From: Molossus alvarezi
Taxonomy: Eukaryota; Chordata; Mammalia; Chiroptera; Molossidae
Assembly: GCA_037176705.1 (NCBI GenBank)
Contig: CM073889.1
Span: forward strand, 106,161,890-106,225,889
Reading direction: 5' to 3'
DNA length: 64,000 bases
The notes under the pieces are model-generated. The model made no database searches, was not told where the DNA came from, and saw nothing but the letters and a program-made list of their open reading frames with translations. The position numbers were made by a program, and so were the translations under genes. Within the stretch, counting starts at the first letter, position 1. Every line of letters starts with the position of its first letter. Below are positions 1 through 10,407 of the stretch, piece by piece.

Positions 1-109
1 AGAGGGGAAAGAATCACAAAGAAAATTTTCATACATTTATTATATAGAAAGTCGACCTTCCAAATATCAAAACACCATAAGCTCAAATACAAAGCAGATT
101 ACCCACTGT

Positions 110-330
110 GTGAAGTATTATTAATATATAAAGATTAATAATTCAATGACTAACCAATAGAAAAATGGGCAAAAGATGTGGCAAAGCCATATAGGAAAAA
201 TAAATAAATAAAGGTGAAATACAGATGCAAATGTTTTCCTCACTGCTAATGAAAGGAATTTGAATTAATGCAATAGGGAGATACATTTTTTAACCTTGCA
301 AAGATTTTTTAAATGATAATGGCATTGTTG
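110..330 (+). mobile_element. Decayed L1 ORF2 fragment
   Basis: The stretch contains wording typical of the distal part of mammalian L1 ORF2, including 'agaaaaatgggcaaaaga' followed by an A-rich, decayed version of the segment that precedes the ORF2 C-terminus. No reading frame survives. It is an ancient copy, called by pattern memory only, and the subfamily is not determined. Confidence 0.5.
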
Positions 331-975
331 GTCAGGGCCCGGTGAAACAAGGGGTTGTTTGCTTCTATTGAAGATAAATTGTTCCAGGTTTTCTGGAGAC
401 AAATAACAAAATATATAAAAAAATTTAAATACAACTTTCTGTTTCTACCTAGTAGTTCTATATTTAGCAAGTAATTTCAGGGAAATAATCAAATATATAT
501 TCAGGATATATATCCATTGCTGTATGCATTTCTTACTGTGGTATTATAAGTGTATTATAAAGTATTTAAAAGATACAAAAAGCATGAAGATTAATGGAGT
601 AAACACCCAACACTCAATCATTATCTGTTGTTAAAGAAATGTCATTATCAGTAGAGCTGAAACCTTTTGTGTGTCCCTCTCTCAATGCTTTCACTTACCA
701 CACCTCCAAAGGTGAATGTGGTGTTTATAATTATGATGTGATGTTATTTAATTACAAATTTCCTATCTGTCCAAGTTAGAGGGAATTGATTAAATAAATG
801 TTGATACCTTGAAGAGAAAAAATGTTATTTATGAAAATAAAATGTATTTTATTATTATAATATTAGCATACACATTATTGGACATTCAGAAACAAACATG
901 AATCAAAACTCTAAAATCACCCATAATTCCTCCAACCAGATGTAACCATTATCTTGAGTTGTAGTGTCTGTTGTA
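331..975. other. AT-rich non-coding DNA, nothing recognised
   Basis: AT-rich sequence with no open frame of note and no repeat I can name. It separates the first L1 fragment from the first Ves SINE. Old, unrecognisable repeat DNA is possible. Confidence 0.4.
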
Positions 976-989
976 TCATCTAATCTTTT

Positions 990-1215
990 TCTTTTTCTTT
1001 TTCTACTTATTATCAGATAGAGTGGGAGGGAGGGAGAGAGAGAGAGAGAGAGAAACATCGATGTGATAGAGCCACATTGACTGGTTGCCTCCCATGACCT
1101 CAACCAGGGTCGGGGATGAACCACAGCTGAGGTACGTGCCCTTTATCCAAATCAAACCCACAACTCTTTGGTCCACAGGCCAGTGCTCTAACTGCTGAGC
1201 CAAACCGGCCAGGGC
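990..1215 (-). mobile_element. Ves SINE 1 (bat tRNA-derived SINE)
   Basis: Reading the minus strand gives the tRNA-like head (complement of 'gagccaaaccggccaggg'), the internal pol III box region, a pyrimidine-rich (CT)n stretch and an A/T-rich tail. The copy is flanked by a 14-bp perfect direct repeat, 'tcatctaatctttt', at 976-989 and 1216-1229, which is the target-site duplication of L1-driven retrotransposition. Apparent ORFs across it are not genes. Confidence 0.95.
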
Positions 1216-1249
1216 TCATCTAATCTTTTAGAATATAGTTACATATTAA

Positions 1250-1795
1250 AAATTAAGTCACATCATACAAGCCGTCTTATAATTTGCTTTTCCTCTGAGT
1301 AATCGTCAATACATTTTTTTTTCATTTTACAAAATATTCTTTTAAATATAATTTAACAGCTGTGTGGTATTTCATTGTGTAGGTGACTATTTACCCTGTC
1401 TTTTGATATTTTTGTATTCCAGTTTTTTCTCATAAATGAAATGGTAGTAAAATTGTTTTTTGTTGCTAAATATTTGCTATATAACAATAGCTGTTTATTA
1501 GGCAAAGTCCTAAAAGTGGATTTTTAAAATTTAAAATACTGAACAAAAATAATCGTTCTTCAGGAGACTGTTTGGTGACATGATATATTGCTAAGTAAAA
1601 GAGTAGATTACAAAATAATATAAGCAGCATGTTTTCAAATGTCAAAAGATGTATGAAAAGTGAAGAGGCTGAAAGGAAATACAGTATATCAAAATGTTCA
1701 GAAGTTATCTCTGGGCAGGTAGATAGTAAGTTATTTTTATTTACTTTTTAATGCTTTTCTACCTAATCAATCAGAAACAAAATAATAACATTCAA
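1250..1795. mobile_element. Ancient LINE relics, two pieces
   Basis: 1250-1500 resembles an antisense old-LINE segment ('gtggtatttcattgtgtagg', the decayed form of 'catagtattccattgtatgg'). 1545-1795 resembles the plus-strand 3' end of an old L1M/HAL1-type element: a phrase like 'gttatctctgggcaggtag', then a T-rich end and 'aatcagaaacaaaataa'. Orientation differs between the pieces, so they are probably separate insertions. Confidence 0.5.
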
Positions 1796-1799
1796 ATAA

Positions 1800-3535
1800 T
1801 TGGATAAATACTGAAAAATTGCACAAGTACAAGGTCTGGGGATGTAGCTTCATAACTATTCTTGTGAGAAAGACTTGAGACTCAGTGAATCACAAGCTCC
1901 AAGTCATATTACATTGTCTAGAACAAAGCAAAATAATAGTCCTCAGTGTAAGTCTGTGGGACTACAAATGTTACACGGTGTTCTGTAGAGATGATATGGT
2001 GTGTTCACTAACTGGCACTTATAATTTGGTTGTTAAAAGGGGTCAGAAGCTAGTACAAGTTACTAGGCCCAGCTATCCAGAAAGGCACCAGGGGCTGATT
2101 ATATTGTATATCAATACAAAGCTCCTGTTGCTGGGCGTGCCTGAAAACAACAGTAGGCTTCTAATCCTCTTCGTGACATCTTTTCTTGGTTGAGAGGGGA
2201 CATAACTAGAAGTCTGAACCACAGCCTTGAAGGAGGAATGGTACACTTGAGTTGACTCAAGGCCAACATTTAATTCCAAAGGAATGCAGTCTGGGAAATG
2301 GGGTATCTAGACTTTCAGGGGCAAGCAACTACCCTGTGATTGTAGCTGATGTGCTATTTCGGAACAGGCATAGGGAGAGGGCTCAGTCCCAGGCAAGAGC
2401 AGGTTACGTTTTCAGGGAATGGCAGGAGTCACATTTGGGAACACAGCAAGGTTTACATGCCACAAAAATACCCATGCCCAGGACCATCCTAGTGTCTCTG
2501 TCACAACTAGGGTAGCAAGAAATGTGAAATGTCTGTACTTTTCTACTAAACTAAATTTTTATCTTAAATCTCCATTCTACCTAGTGGCAGAGAACTCAAT
2601 CTGATTAACCTTTGTTTACTTGCTCACTGATTAATATTTATTTTACTCGGGGTTTATTCTCAGATGCTTTGGGGCTCTGTTCCACCTCCAGGCCCCATGA
2701 TAAGAACCTACCTCGTTCTGTCCAGTCCATCTTTCCCTATTAGCAGCCTTGTGGTTGGCACTCACTCGACAGGATCAGGAGTCACAACTTCCCCTGCATT
2801 TGTCACCTGTTGCTCCGCCCAAGTAGATTACTCTGCTCCGGCTGTCCATCCAAAGTCAGACCCTTGGGCAAATCCCCTACAAAGCGTCTCATCCCAGATG
2901 TCAGATCCTAGCTGAATCTTGATTCCTTCACCTCCCTGTCTATCCTGGGTGGGCTCAAGTAAATCCACAAGGCCCCCTTTACATTGATACTTGTCCCACC
3001 GCCATCCTATTCTTATAAAAGAACGGCACTGACATTCTTTATTATACTGGGCAACAACACAAAATCTGAATCCCTCCCTTGATTTCGGAAAGTTTAGTAA
3101 GATAATTGCACAAAGAGTTTGGTACAAAAAAAAAATGTCATCATTAACCTCTCGTGAAGTTATTTAAATTACTTTAAAGCAAAAGGAAAGGAAGAATGGA
3201 CAATTGGGACATCCTTCTGGTATGGTTATCATGAAAAAGAAGACCCAGAAATACATGCAAAATGAAGCCACCTCAAAAGTGGCAAATATCAAATTATTTA
3301 AGGAACAGACAAACTACAGGAACAGATGGGCAAACCGGAGACTTACCAAGTTTATCAACTTTTCAAATAAGCTAACCCGATTGCTGGCAGATGTGATTTG
3401 TGTCATATTAGACGAGGGTGAGCTGACCAGGAGCATATCTCAGAGAACAGTGACAGTTATATTTTAATGGAGGGAGAAAAATCTGGCATGATAAAATAGG
3501 AAATGGGTATTACTTCTTATTCAGTAGCATTTGTT
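1800..3535. other. Unique non-coding DNA
   Basis: No repeat family recognised. Several open frames of 60-100 codons occur on both strands (for example around 1885-2193 and 2828-3127). They overlap each other, lack recognisable motifs and look like chance. Composition is less AT-rich than the flanks around 2300-2950. Confidence 0.45.
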
Positions 3536-3538
3536 GGG

Positions 3539-3561
3539 AGAGAGAGAGAGAGAGAGAGAGA
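3539..3561. repeat. (GA)n microsatellite
   Basis: A run of alternating GA about 23 bp long, directly visible, in otherwise unique sequence and not part of a SINE. Confidence 0.9.
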
Positions 3562-3959
3562 TATCTTAAAATAGTTCCTGTTAATAGTAGAGGCTTAACT
3601 AATAGTTATTGAATGATCACAGTAGGGTTAGTTTAGACGCCAAGTGCTCCAAGGGGAATTTACAGAAAAGTCCCCTCTTAAATATATTAAGTTCAGTTAG
3701 ACAGATCTTTCTTAGAAAAGGAGACTTTTTTTGCATGTAGGGACTTCTTAGGTCACATTTGCAAGGCTGGTCCTCGGTTGGGATACACTCATAGATAACT
3801 GCATCTGTTATCACCAGAAGAGGTCACAGGAACCAAAGGGGAAGGGATGGATATTGAGTTGATGGTATTGAAAAACCTGCCCCGCTATTTGGAGGAAAAA
3901 TTAGATCCTCATTTCAGAGCTCAATAAATTACAGAAGCAATGCAATGTTATATGTAAGA

Positions 3960-4200
3960 CATAATTCATTAAATAAAAATACAAGTAGAAAAACCTAGGT
4001 AAAGGTAGGGGGGTGGTGAGAAGAGATAAACCAAAGGATTTATATCCATATATGTATAACCAGTAGACACAGACAATAATGTAGGGAAGGCCAGAGGCCA
4101 GGGGATGGGGGGGATGGGGGGAGTGGGGAGAAGGTGAGGGTCGGTGGGGGAATAAAGGGGGAACATCTGTAATACTCTCAGCAATAAAGATTTCTGAAAA
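3960..4200 (+). mobile_element. 5'-truncated bat L1, 3' UTR only
   Basis: This matches, on the plus strand, the 3' UTR of the nearly full-length L1 that lies antisense at 25.6-32.1 kb. Both share the 'gagataaaccaaagg/gagataaaccacag' phrase, a 'cataaccagtagacacaga' versus 'catgaacagtggacatgga' block, a G-rich tract, and 'aacatctgtaa' followed by an A-rich end. The copy is severely 5'-truncated and diverged, so older than the 25-32 kb copy. Confidence 0.8.
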
Positions 4201-4329
4201 GATCTGGTTTTCTGTAGAGCAACAGAAAACAAAGGAAACAGCAAGAAATGCTTGATACATTTAAGTAAAAATGTGAAATTGTAAACATAAAAATCATGAA
4301 CAAAATTAAAAGGCAAAGAATAAAATTAG

Positions 4330-5105
4330 GGAAAAAACCATTTGCCACAATTACAAAGAAGGGACGATATAAAGTGTTATATAAGTAGATTAAAAAAGCA
4401 TTAAGGCCTCAATAGAAAAATGGGCAAAGGACATTAATAGGTAATTCACAATAGAGGAAATGGCTAATGAACATCTGAAAAAGCTGTTTGATGACAGTAG
4501 TCCCAAATAAATTCAAATAAAACAACAAAACCTTTTTTTAACCTATCAAATTAGAAAAGATTTTTTTTGGGCAATAATAGGGACATGAGGAGAGAGCAGC
4601 ATTCTTTATTGCTGCTAAGACTGAAAATTGCTACAACTACTCCTAAAAAAATCAATTTGACCCTATATTTCAAGAGCCTTAAAGGATTTATATATATATA
4701 TGGGCATAGTTATGTATCCTACAAAATTATAGAAGTCTGTCCTACAAAAGAATTTTAAACTCAAAGATTTATGTACCCAGATTTTCATTTTAGCATAATT
4801 TACAGTAGCAAAACCCCAAATCCACAAACATTCAACAAGAGATAATTACATTATATTATTAATATGTAAAATTAGGCAGTTAAAAATGAAGTAACAAATA
4901 ATATTTAATGACACGGGAAAATAGGTTCCAACTGAGGTTTAAAACCGGTAAAAAAAAAAAAAGAAGGAAATATATTAACTGGTTAATTCTTACTGGTGGG
5001 AATTCAGGGCTTCTTGTTTTCTTTATAGTTTATTCTTTGTTTACTTATACTAAGTTGTCTACAATGCGTATGTATTACTTTCATAATCAGAAAAAACATT
5101 ATTTT
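4330..5105 (+). mobile_element. Ancient L1M/HAL1-type relic with 3' end
   Basis: It contains a decayed ORF2-end phrase ('agaaaaatgggcaaaggac') near 4415. It ends in a block close to the 3' end of ancient L1s ('tatgtattactttcataatc' then 'agaaaaaaca'). The order of the pieces on the plus strand is as expected for one old element. No frame survives. Confidence 0.6.
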
Positions 5106-5760
5106 AAAAGCAGATCTCTAGACTTAATCTAGCTTTTCCGTGACAAACACCAGAGGAAGGCATTTTGATGAATTGTTTTGCAATACTTTCTAAAACAGAA
5201 ATTTCACAGTGCTATTCAAACACAAACCTCAAAGTAATAGCTATTTTTTTTCCTTTGGCAGAGCGGTGGTAAATAATGAGGCAAAAATTGTGTATATATT
5301 TAGTTTTTAAGAAAACACAATGATTAAAATGTCTCAATTAGAACACACTGAAGAATAAAATTCCCTAAGCTCAAGAACACAAACATTTTTGTCTTATGTT
5401 ATCATTAACTAGTTTAAAAACTACTCGGGGGCGTTTTGCTTCAGCCTCATTTCTTGCAGTTTCTGAAAGTATTATCTTTCGATCTCAAGATCAAGAAGAT
5501 TTATGACATGGGGATCACCTGCTCCCTGCTTTCTATTATCGTTCTCCTCCACCTTCTCAGACCTCCATGGCTTCCATTTATAGCTGTGTGTCCTCTCTTG
5601 TAGATTCAGCACTAGCGAGAACCCGTCTTTCCCCCAGAGCCAGCCCCAGGCAAAACTGTAGAAGAGCTGAGGTTAATGGCTTCCTTCCTCCAGCCCTGCG
5701 TCTGGTGCATTCCCACCCTCTCAAAATCTGCTCTCCCAGGTTTGACTCACACTAGGCGAC
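5106..5760. other. Unique DNA, possibly a faint old LINE
   Basis: No clear gene. An ATG-started frame at 5567-5755 (62 codons) has no recognisable domain. Its C/T-rich phrasing resembles L2-type LINE relics elsewhere in the window, so I read it as non-coding. Confidence 0.4.
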
Positions 5761-5762
5761 AC

Positions 5763-5990
5763 TAACATTTTGAGTATCTACTATACACCAAGCACTCTGT
5801 TAAAGGGCTTCCACCCACACTATTTCATTTTATCCTCACAATAACCTGGAACAGATTTATTTGCCTCATTTTACAGATAAAGAGGCTGGAGCCCTGAGAG
5901 GTTAAGAAAGTTGCCTGTAGTCACACAGCCGTCCGCTGCTGGCACAGTTCAAATGAATAGCAAGCCCTGTCGGATTGAAAGGCCGCACTG
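5763..5990 (-). mobile_element. MIR SINE
   Basis: Clear antisense MIR: 'tgagtatctactatacacca', then the core with 'attttacagataaagaggct', then 'aggttaagaaagttgcctg' and 'gtcacacagc'. MIR is an ancient tRNA-derived SINE moved by L2; this copy is fossil. Confidence 0.85.
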
Positions 5991-6439
5991 TCCGGCCCTC
6001 TCCATGGGTGCGATCAAGACTTGGGACCATTACAACTCTCTCCAGCCTTTTCAACGCAATCATACAGACCGTTTCCCAACTAAAATTTCAAATTATTCTT
6101 AAACTTGAAAGAGTCTAAAGCTTTTCTGTTTTCTCCTTAAATAATTTCCTGAAGAATAAGAGCATGTGCTTAATTATATCTAGTAGGTCTATCAGTTGAA
6201 AAAGAACGTTTCTAAATGAATTTGGGAACCATTCAGTTTTCTCAAATTGTCACACCTTTTCTGCAAATGCGTAATAGATAACACAATTCACAGGCTTGTC
6301 TTTCTGTGAGCTTAACGTCATTTCCCACTAATGTGAAGAGCCTCTCCGAAGGTAATCAATTTCCCAGCTTTTCCCCTGGTAACAGTTGAGCTTTAAAAAT
6401 ACAAATTCTCAAGGAATTCTGCTTTGCCCCTTAACCAGT

Positions 6440-6600
6440 TTTAATTCTGCTCCTAACTATATGTCCTCAGGCGTTTTGCTTTGGGCCTTTAAGTTACAGG
6501 TTTCTCATCTGTGAAAAGGAGATTGCATTAAAAATTGTACCCTTCTCCTAAGGTTGTGGGAGAATTAAATGAGATGATGTAAGTAAGGTTTTTGATATCG
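6440..6600 (+). mobile_element. MIR SINE fragment
   Basis: Sense MIR words are visible: 'tttctcatctgtgaaaagga' (consensus 'tcctcatctgtaaaatgg') and then 'gttgtgggagaattaaatga'. The 5' part is poorly preserved. Confidence 0.75.
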
Positions 6601-7630
6601 GGGCTCAGGAAAGTGGACTTCCTTACTCCATTCCTCCCTCTCCTTTGCATATTGGTATTTTCTCTATGTAAAGGTCACTGTGTCCCCCTACGGGTTTTCG
6701 TGACCCTTTCTCTCCAGGACACAAAATTCCTCTTCCTTAACTCTTTTCTAAGAGACCTTGTTTTTCAATTATGTGCTTATTGCAACTTCTCCATTCCACA
6801 TTGTTAAAAACAAGACCTAACAGGGTTTGGATAAAGCCAGTATCAAATCTGTTTTTCATCTTTCTTTTCACTTACTCTCCCCTCCCAAAGCTCTCCCCCC
6901 AAATGACAACAACAGACCCACAGTGACAGAAACAGTGCCCCAAAAGTTATCAATTAAATAATCTCCCCTCACTGGTCGGAAAAAAAAAAAGTCGAGAGGG
7001 TAGCTGAAAAGTAAGGAGGAATAAAAGAGACTTTTCCTAACAGAATTCCTCTTCTTCGTCCATCAGCAGAAGTTTTGGGGGTCCCTTCTCTGTTCAAGGA
7101 AAAGGTGCCTGGGGCCCTTTAACATCTGACCCCAGCTTCCCTGAAAACCTGGCCAGTACCTAACAGGATCACAGAAATGTTTATGGTGAATGTGATACGA
7201 CGAACTGAGGGAATGGACTACTTTGCACCCAGTGATGTTTACTGGAAATGCTTTTGCTGACTTGATTATAAGGAATTCTTTGCGGTGGTTCAAGAATCAG
7301 GGACTAAAATCCTACAGCTGGAGGAGAGCTTATGACTTAAAGCTGAAAGAGTATGAATTCTGTGTTCAGAAAACTTCCCCACACTCTCCTGTTAGTACCT
7401 CCACTGATTTAGAAAACGCCAGGGGCCCTGAAGTGTGATGTTTCTGATGAACTTTTTTTCTTTTTTAAAATGTGCCAAGGGCTCCAGACAGTTGGTGCTT
7501 AAGTGTCTACAATTTAAAGTTTTACATATCTTCCTTGGGCTGTCATATGTCTACCTATGCCGTCCAGGGCATCTCCCTAAATAATCTCTGAGTGGAGAAT
7601 GACACTTCTCTCCTAGGAGATTTATCAGAG
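6600..7630. other. Unique DNA upstream of the CpG island
   Basis: No named repeat. Short frames on both strands (7063-7293, 7223-7438) have no motifs. The last 150 bp shade into the CpG-rich segment that follows. Confidence 0.4.
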
Positions 7631-8460
7631 AAGGGACGTCCGCGGGGCAGTTCGCATTTCGTAGCTCAGATTCGGTTCCCCGCAGGTCAGACGGTGCGGT
7701 TGGCTGCGCCAGAGTGACACGCACAGCTGTGCCTATCAGAGGCACGAGGCGCAGGTGCTGGGTCCCCGCCACCGAAGTCGCAGGGAAACTGCCGCACTGA
7801 CTTGTGAATCCCAGGCACTTTAACTTCGGTGCTCCAACCCCGTGGGCAAAACAAAGTCTGAACCACGCACAAGGCTACTGTCACAATGAAAGCCCGTCTG
7901 TCCCTCTGCGGCGGGCCCTCCATTCACTCCAACGAGGTGGCTTGGATTTGCACCTCGCTGCAGAAGCCTCTGCTGGTTCCATCTTTACTAACATTTCGCG
8001 TGGTCTGGATGCGACGGCGGTGGCCTGGTCTCAGCCTGGCCCCATGCAGATGGTGACCGCAGCCCTCGGTGCCCGCCCCCACTCCGTGCACCCCGCGCCC
8101 TCCTGTAGCGCAGCTGCCTCTGTCCCAGACCGAGTGCGACGCAGGCTTCCTGCGAGTGGGACTCCCGAGTGGGACTCCGCGCGCTCCTCGAGGTGGCTGT
8201 GCTGCCCGGAGCGCCCTCCAGACCGGTCTGGTGTCCAAGCGAACCGGGCGCCGGGCAGCCCCACCCGCATCCGGCCTCGAGGTGCTGCCGCCGCCGCGTC
8301 CTCCCCATAGGCGCCTCCGCAGGCGCCGTGCAGCAGCTGCGTCCTCCGGCCTTGTCGCTGATCGCGCTGCAGCGCGACACGGGGACAGAAAGGCGCTGCT
8401 CCTCGGCTGGCCCCGCGGTTTCCCTGAGGTTCCCCGCCTCCCACCCAAGAGGCAGCCACA
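7630..8460. promoter_or_regulatory. CpG island, candidate promoter
   Basis: CpG dinucleotides, rare elsewhere in the window, are dense here: 'gccgccgccgcg' at 8287-8298, many 'gcg' and 'ccg' words, and a 16-bp perfect palindrome, 'tcgcgctgcagcgcga', at 8362-8377. A 13-bp tandem duplication ('gagtgggactccc') lies at 8154-8179. Vertebrate CpG islands usually mark promoters. No TATA box or recognised first exon is evident, so the transcript and its direction are unknown. Long open frames on both strands follow from the scarcity of stop codons in GC-rich DNA. It is the best promoter candidate in the window. Confidence 0.75.
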
Positions 8461-8461
8461 T
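7988..8461 (-). CDS. Hypothetical ORF within CpG island, doubtful
   Basis: This 157-codon frame starts with a true ATG (complement of 8459-8461) and stays open across the CpG island. The predicted product is rich in Arg, Gly, Ala and Pro, has no recognisable domain, signal peptide or membrane segment, and is unlike any family I know. Frames of similar length exist on the opposite strand and in the other minus frames, as expected in stop-poor GC-rich DNA. A first coding exon is possible, but chance is more likely. Confidence 0.15.
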   Translation of the reverse strand: MWLPLGWEAGNLRETAGPAEEQRLSVPVSRCSAISDKAGGRSCCTAPAEAPMGRTRRRQHLEAGCGWGCPAPGSLGHQTGLEGAPGSTATSRSARSPTRESHSQEACVALGLGQRQLRYRRARGARSGGGHRGLRSPSAWGQAETRPPPSHPDHAKC

Positions 8462-8694
8462 TTGATGGGATGTTTTATCAACCCCAGCGTTTCCCCCAGG
8501 TGTTCAGCTACCTCAGTTTTTAATTATTCCACATTCCCTTATGATAAATCTCTTTCCTCTTTAGGATTGCGAGTGGTTCAAAGTTTAGACTGGGAATATG
8601 AAAAAAGGTTATTTACAGTCCTATAAGGAGGGACAGGTGGAGATGGGGAACTGGATACCGAGTGGATGTTAATTTATGAACAAAAATCATTTCG

Positions 8695-8800
8695 TTGTAT
8701 GACCCAGGCTCTTAGTTTTCCTCTGTGAACCTCAACTATTCATCTGCAAAATAAAATTTAAAACAATTGTATGTCACCTGTCTTAAAGTAAAGAGTTGGT
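8695..8800 (+). mobile_element. Possible MIR fragment
   Basis: Weak MIR-like wording ('tgtgaacctcaactattcat' then 'ctgcaaaataaaat') on the plus strand. Too decayed to be sure. Confidence 0.35.
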
Positions 8801-9144
8801 CAGACGACGTCATGATGTATCTTTCTGGGCTGGATCTTTATGATTTTGTGATCTGTAGAGCTGAGATTTAGGGTTAGAAATATAGCATTTCTTTAAGCAA
8901 CCAGTGAAAAGCACTGTCTGTGAATCAAGTATCAGACGCAGGGGGTCTTTTTTCTCTCCCTATTAGCAACTGGGAAGGCTTGAGGTCTCCACTCTCTGAA
9001 TGCGGCACAGACACCTCGTCAGGAGTTCAGATGGGTGGGTTATCTAGACCTTTAGGGCTCTGCACTACTGACTCTGCACTGATGTTAATACAAAGTGAAT
9101 TTCGTACTTTGAGTTTCTCCTCCTTGCCTCATGTTTTCAATGAG

Positions 9145-9217
9145 CGAGAGAGAGAGAGAGAGAAAGAGAAAGAAAGAGTGTGTGAGAGAGAGAAGGAGAG
9201 GGAGGGAGAGAGAGAAG
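9145..9217. repeat. (GA)n / GAAA-rich low-complexity tract
   Basis: About 70 bp of nearly pure purine on the + strand, mixing GA, GAAA and GAGG units with one short GTGTGTG interruption. It is not attached to a SINE head. Confidence 0.9.
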
Positions 9218-9445
9218 CGACTAGTTCTGTCTTTAAAATACAAAAAAATCAACATGGAAAGATCAAAATCCCCATAACCCTCCAGTGTGCTTAAAATTGG
9301 AGCATGCTGAAGAATGCCATTTCAATTGCAAGGAAGCAGATTCCCCCAACCCACCCCTTTTTTAATTTTGGGGAGACAGAGAGCATATAAGGGACATGCC
9401 CTTATAACGTCTTTTTGATCCAGGAGTTTTAAGAGATCACATCTT

Positions 9446-9695
9446 AGCCGTGGCCGGTTTGGCTCAGCGGTTAGAGCGTCCGCCTGCGGTCCCGAGAGAC
9501 CCGGGTTCAGTTCTCTGGCACGTACCTCGGTTGCAGTTTGTCCCCGGCCCAGGTTGGGTCATGTGGGAGGCAGCCACTGGATGTGTCCCTTTCACGTCGA
9601 TGTTTCTCTCTCTCTTCCCCTCTCTCTCTCCCACTCTATCTGAACAAAAAATGGAAAAATGTCCTCGAGTGAGGATAAGAAAAAAAAAAAGAGAG
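9446..9695 (+). mobile_element. Ves SINE 2
   Basis: Nearly complete young-type copy. The head is 'ggccggtttggctcagcggt', with box-B-like 'gggttcagttctc' and a CT-rich middle ending 'cactctatctgaac'. The tail is 'gtgaggataag' plus an A-run. The 15-bp duplication 'agagatcacatctta' flanks it at 9432-9445 (less its first base) and 9696-9710. The frame running through it is not a gene. Confidence 0.95.
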
Positions 9696-10131
9696 AGAGA
9701 TCACATCTTAAAGCCAGATGAATTGGCTGAATGCTGACTTTAGGTGTGCCAGGTAGGAGGAGTGCATTGTAGAGTCTTCAGAAAGAATCTGGAGTATTTT
9801 TATAGAATAAATTACCTGTGCTTACATTAGTGAATCATTTCATACATGTTGTTTTGACCCACCCTTTCTCTGGGATACAAGAGGCAACCTTCTGTGAGAG
9901 GGGGAGGAAAAGAAGGAAGATGTGTGAGCTCCCCCTGGTGCTCTCCTGAATTCAGGCCGACTGAAAGGAACTGCAAGGAAACCTGTCTATGCAAGCTTCA
10001 GAAAGGGAAACAATCTGGATTATTTCCTTTTCAAAGGCCCATTTTCATGCAGATGAGCAGAACATTTCAGATCAAGATCTGGCTTTGGCCTGGATTCTGT
10101 CTATCACTTTGTTAGTGTGGACCTGACTTTA

Positions 10132-10407
10132 TTAGCTAACGTCATTTCTGTCAAGAGTTGGAGGAGGGATCCTTGCCTTGTCAGAGGGCATGTTTACACA
10201 GTAAAATTCGAAGGGGATGGGATTACTCTTGGAATCAAATTTGATTACATTTTGTCCAGAAATGTCCCCTTTGTTAGCCTGCAGTTGTTCATTTGAATAA
10301 TTTTTACACATATCTCTTTGTGCATTAAACATCACAAAGATGTCATGGGGCTCTAGCATGAGCCAACTCAACCAGTGGGGCCTTTCATTCTCGACCATCT
10401 CTCCCAT
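10132..10407 (-). CDS. Hypothetical small ORF, doubtful
   Basis: A 91-codon frame starts at a true ATG; the frame is open for about 13 more codons upstream. The product is mixed polar and hydrophobic with no membrane segment or known motif. Its TAA stop overlaps an AATAAA word (complement of 10128-10133). There is no sign of a neighbouring exon. It could be an unknown small exon, a decayed gene copy or chance. Confidence 0.15.
   Translation of the reverse strand: MGEMVENERPHWLSWLMLEPHDIFVMFNAQRDMCKNYSNEQLQANKGDISGQNVIKFDSKSNPIPFEFYCVNMPSDKARIPPPTLDRNDVS

Noticed and set aside
3901..4316. Minus frames of 115-119 codons, Pro/His/Leu-rich
   Set aside because: They are antisense to the G-rich L1 3' UTR fragment; the Pro runs come from the C-rich complement.
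7804..8626. 168- and 185-codon plus frames in the CpG island
   Set aside because: They begin at non-ATG codons and exist in several frames at once, as expected in GC-rich DNA.
9450..9737. Open frame of about 95 codons on plus, and similar 60-100 codon frames over Ves SINEs at 1003-1203, 26449-26760, 32433-32708, 38739-38933, 50097-50348 and 54996-55187
   Set aside because: They share the same SINE-encoded peptide ('[10 protein letters not shown]' and kin), produced by the retrotransposon sequence, not by separate genes.
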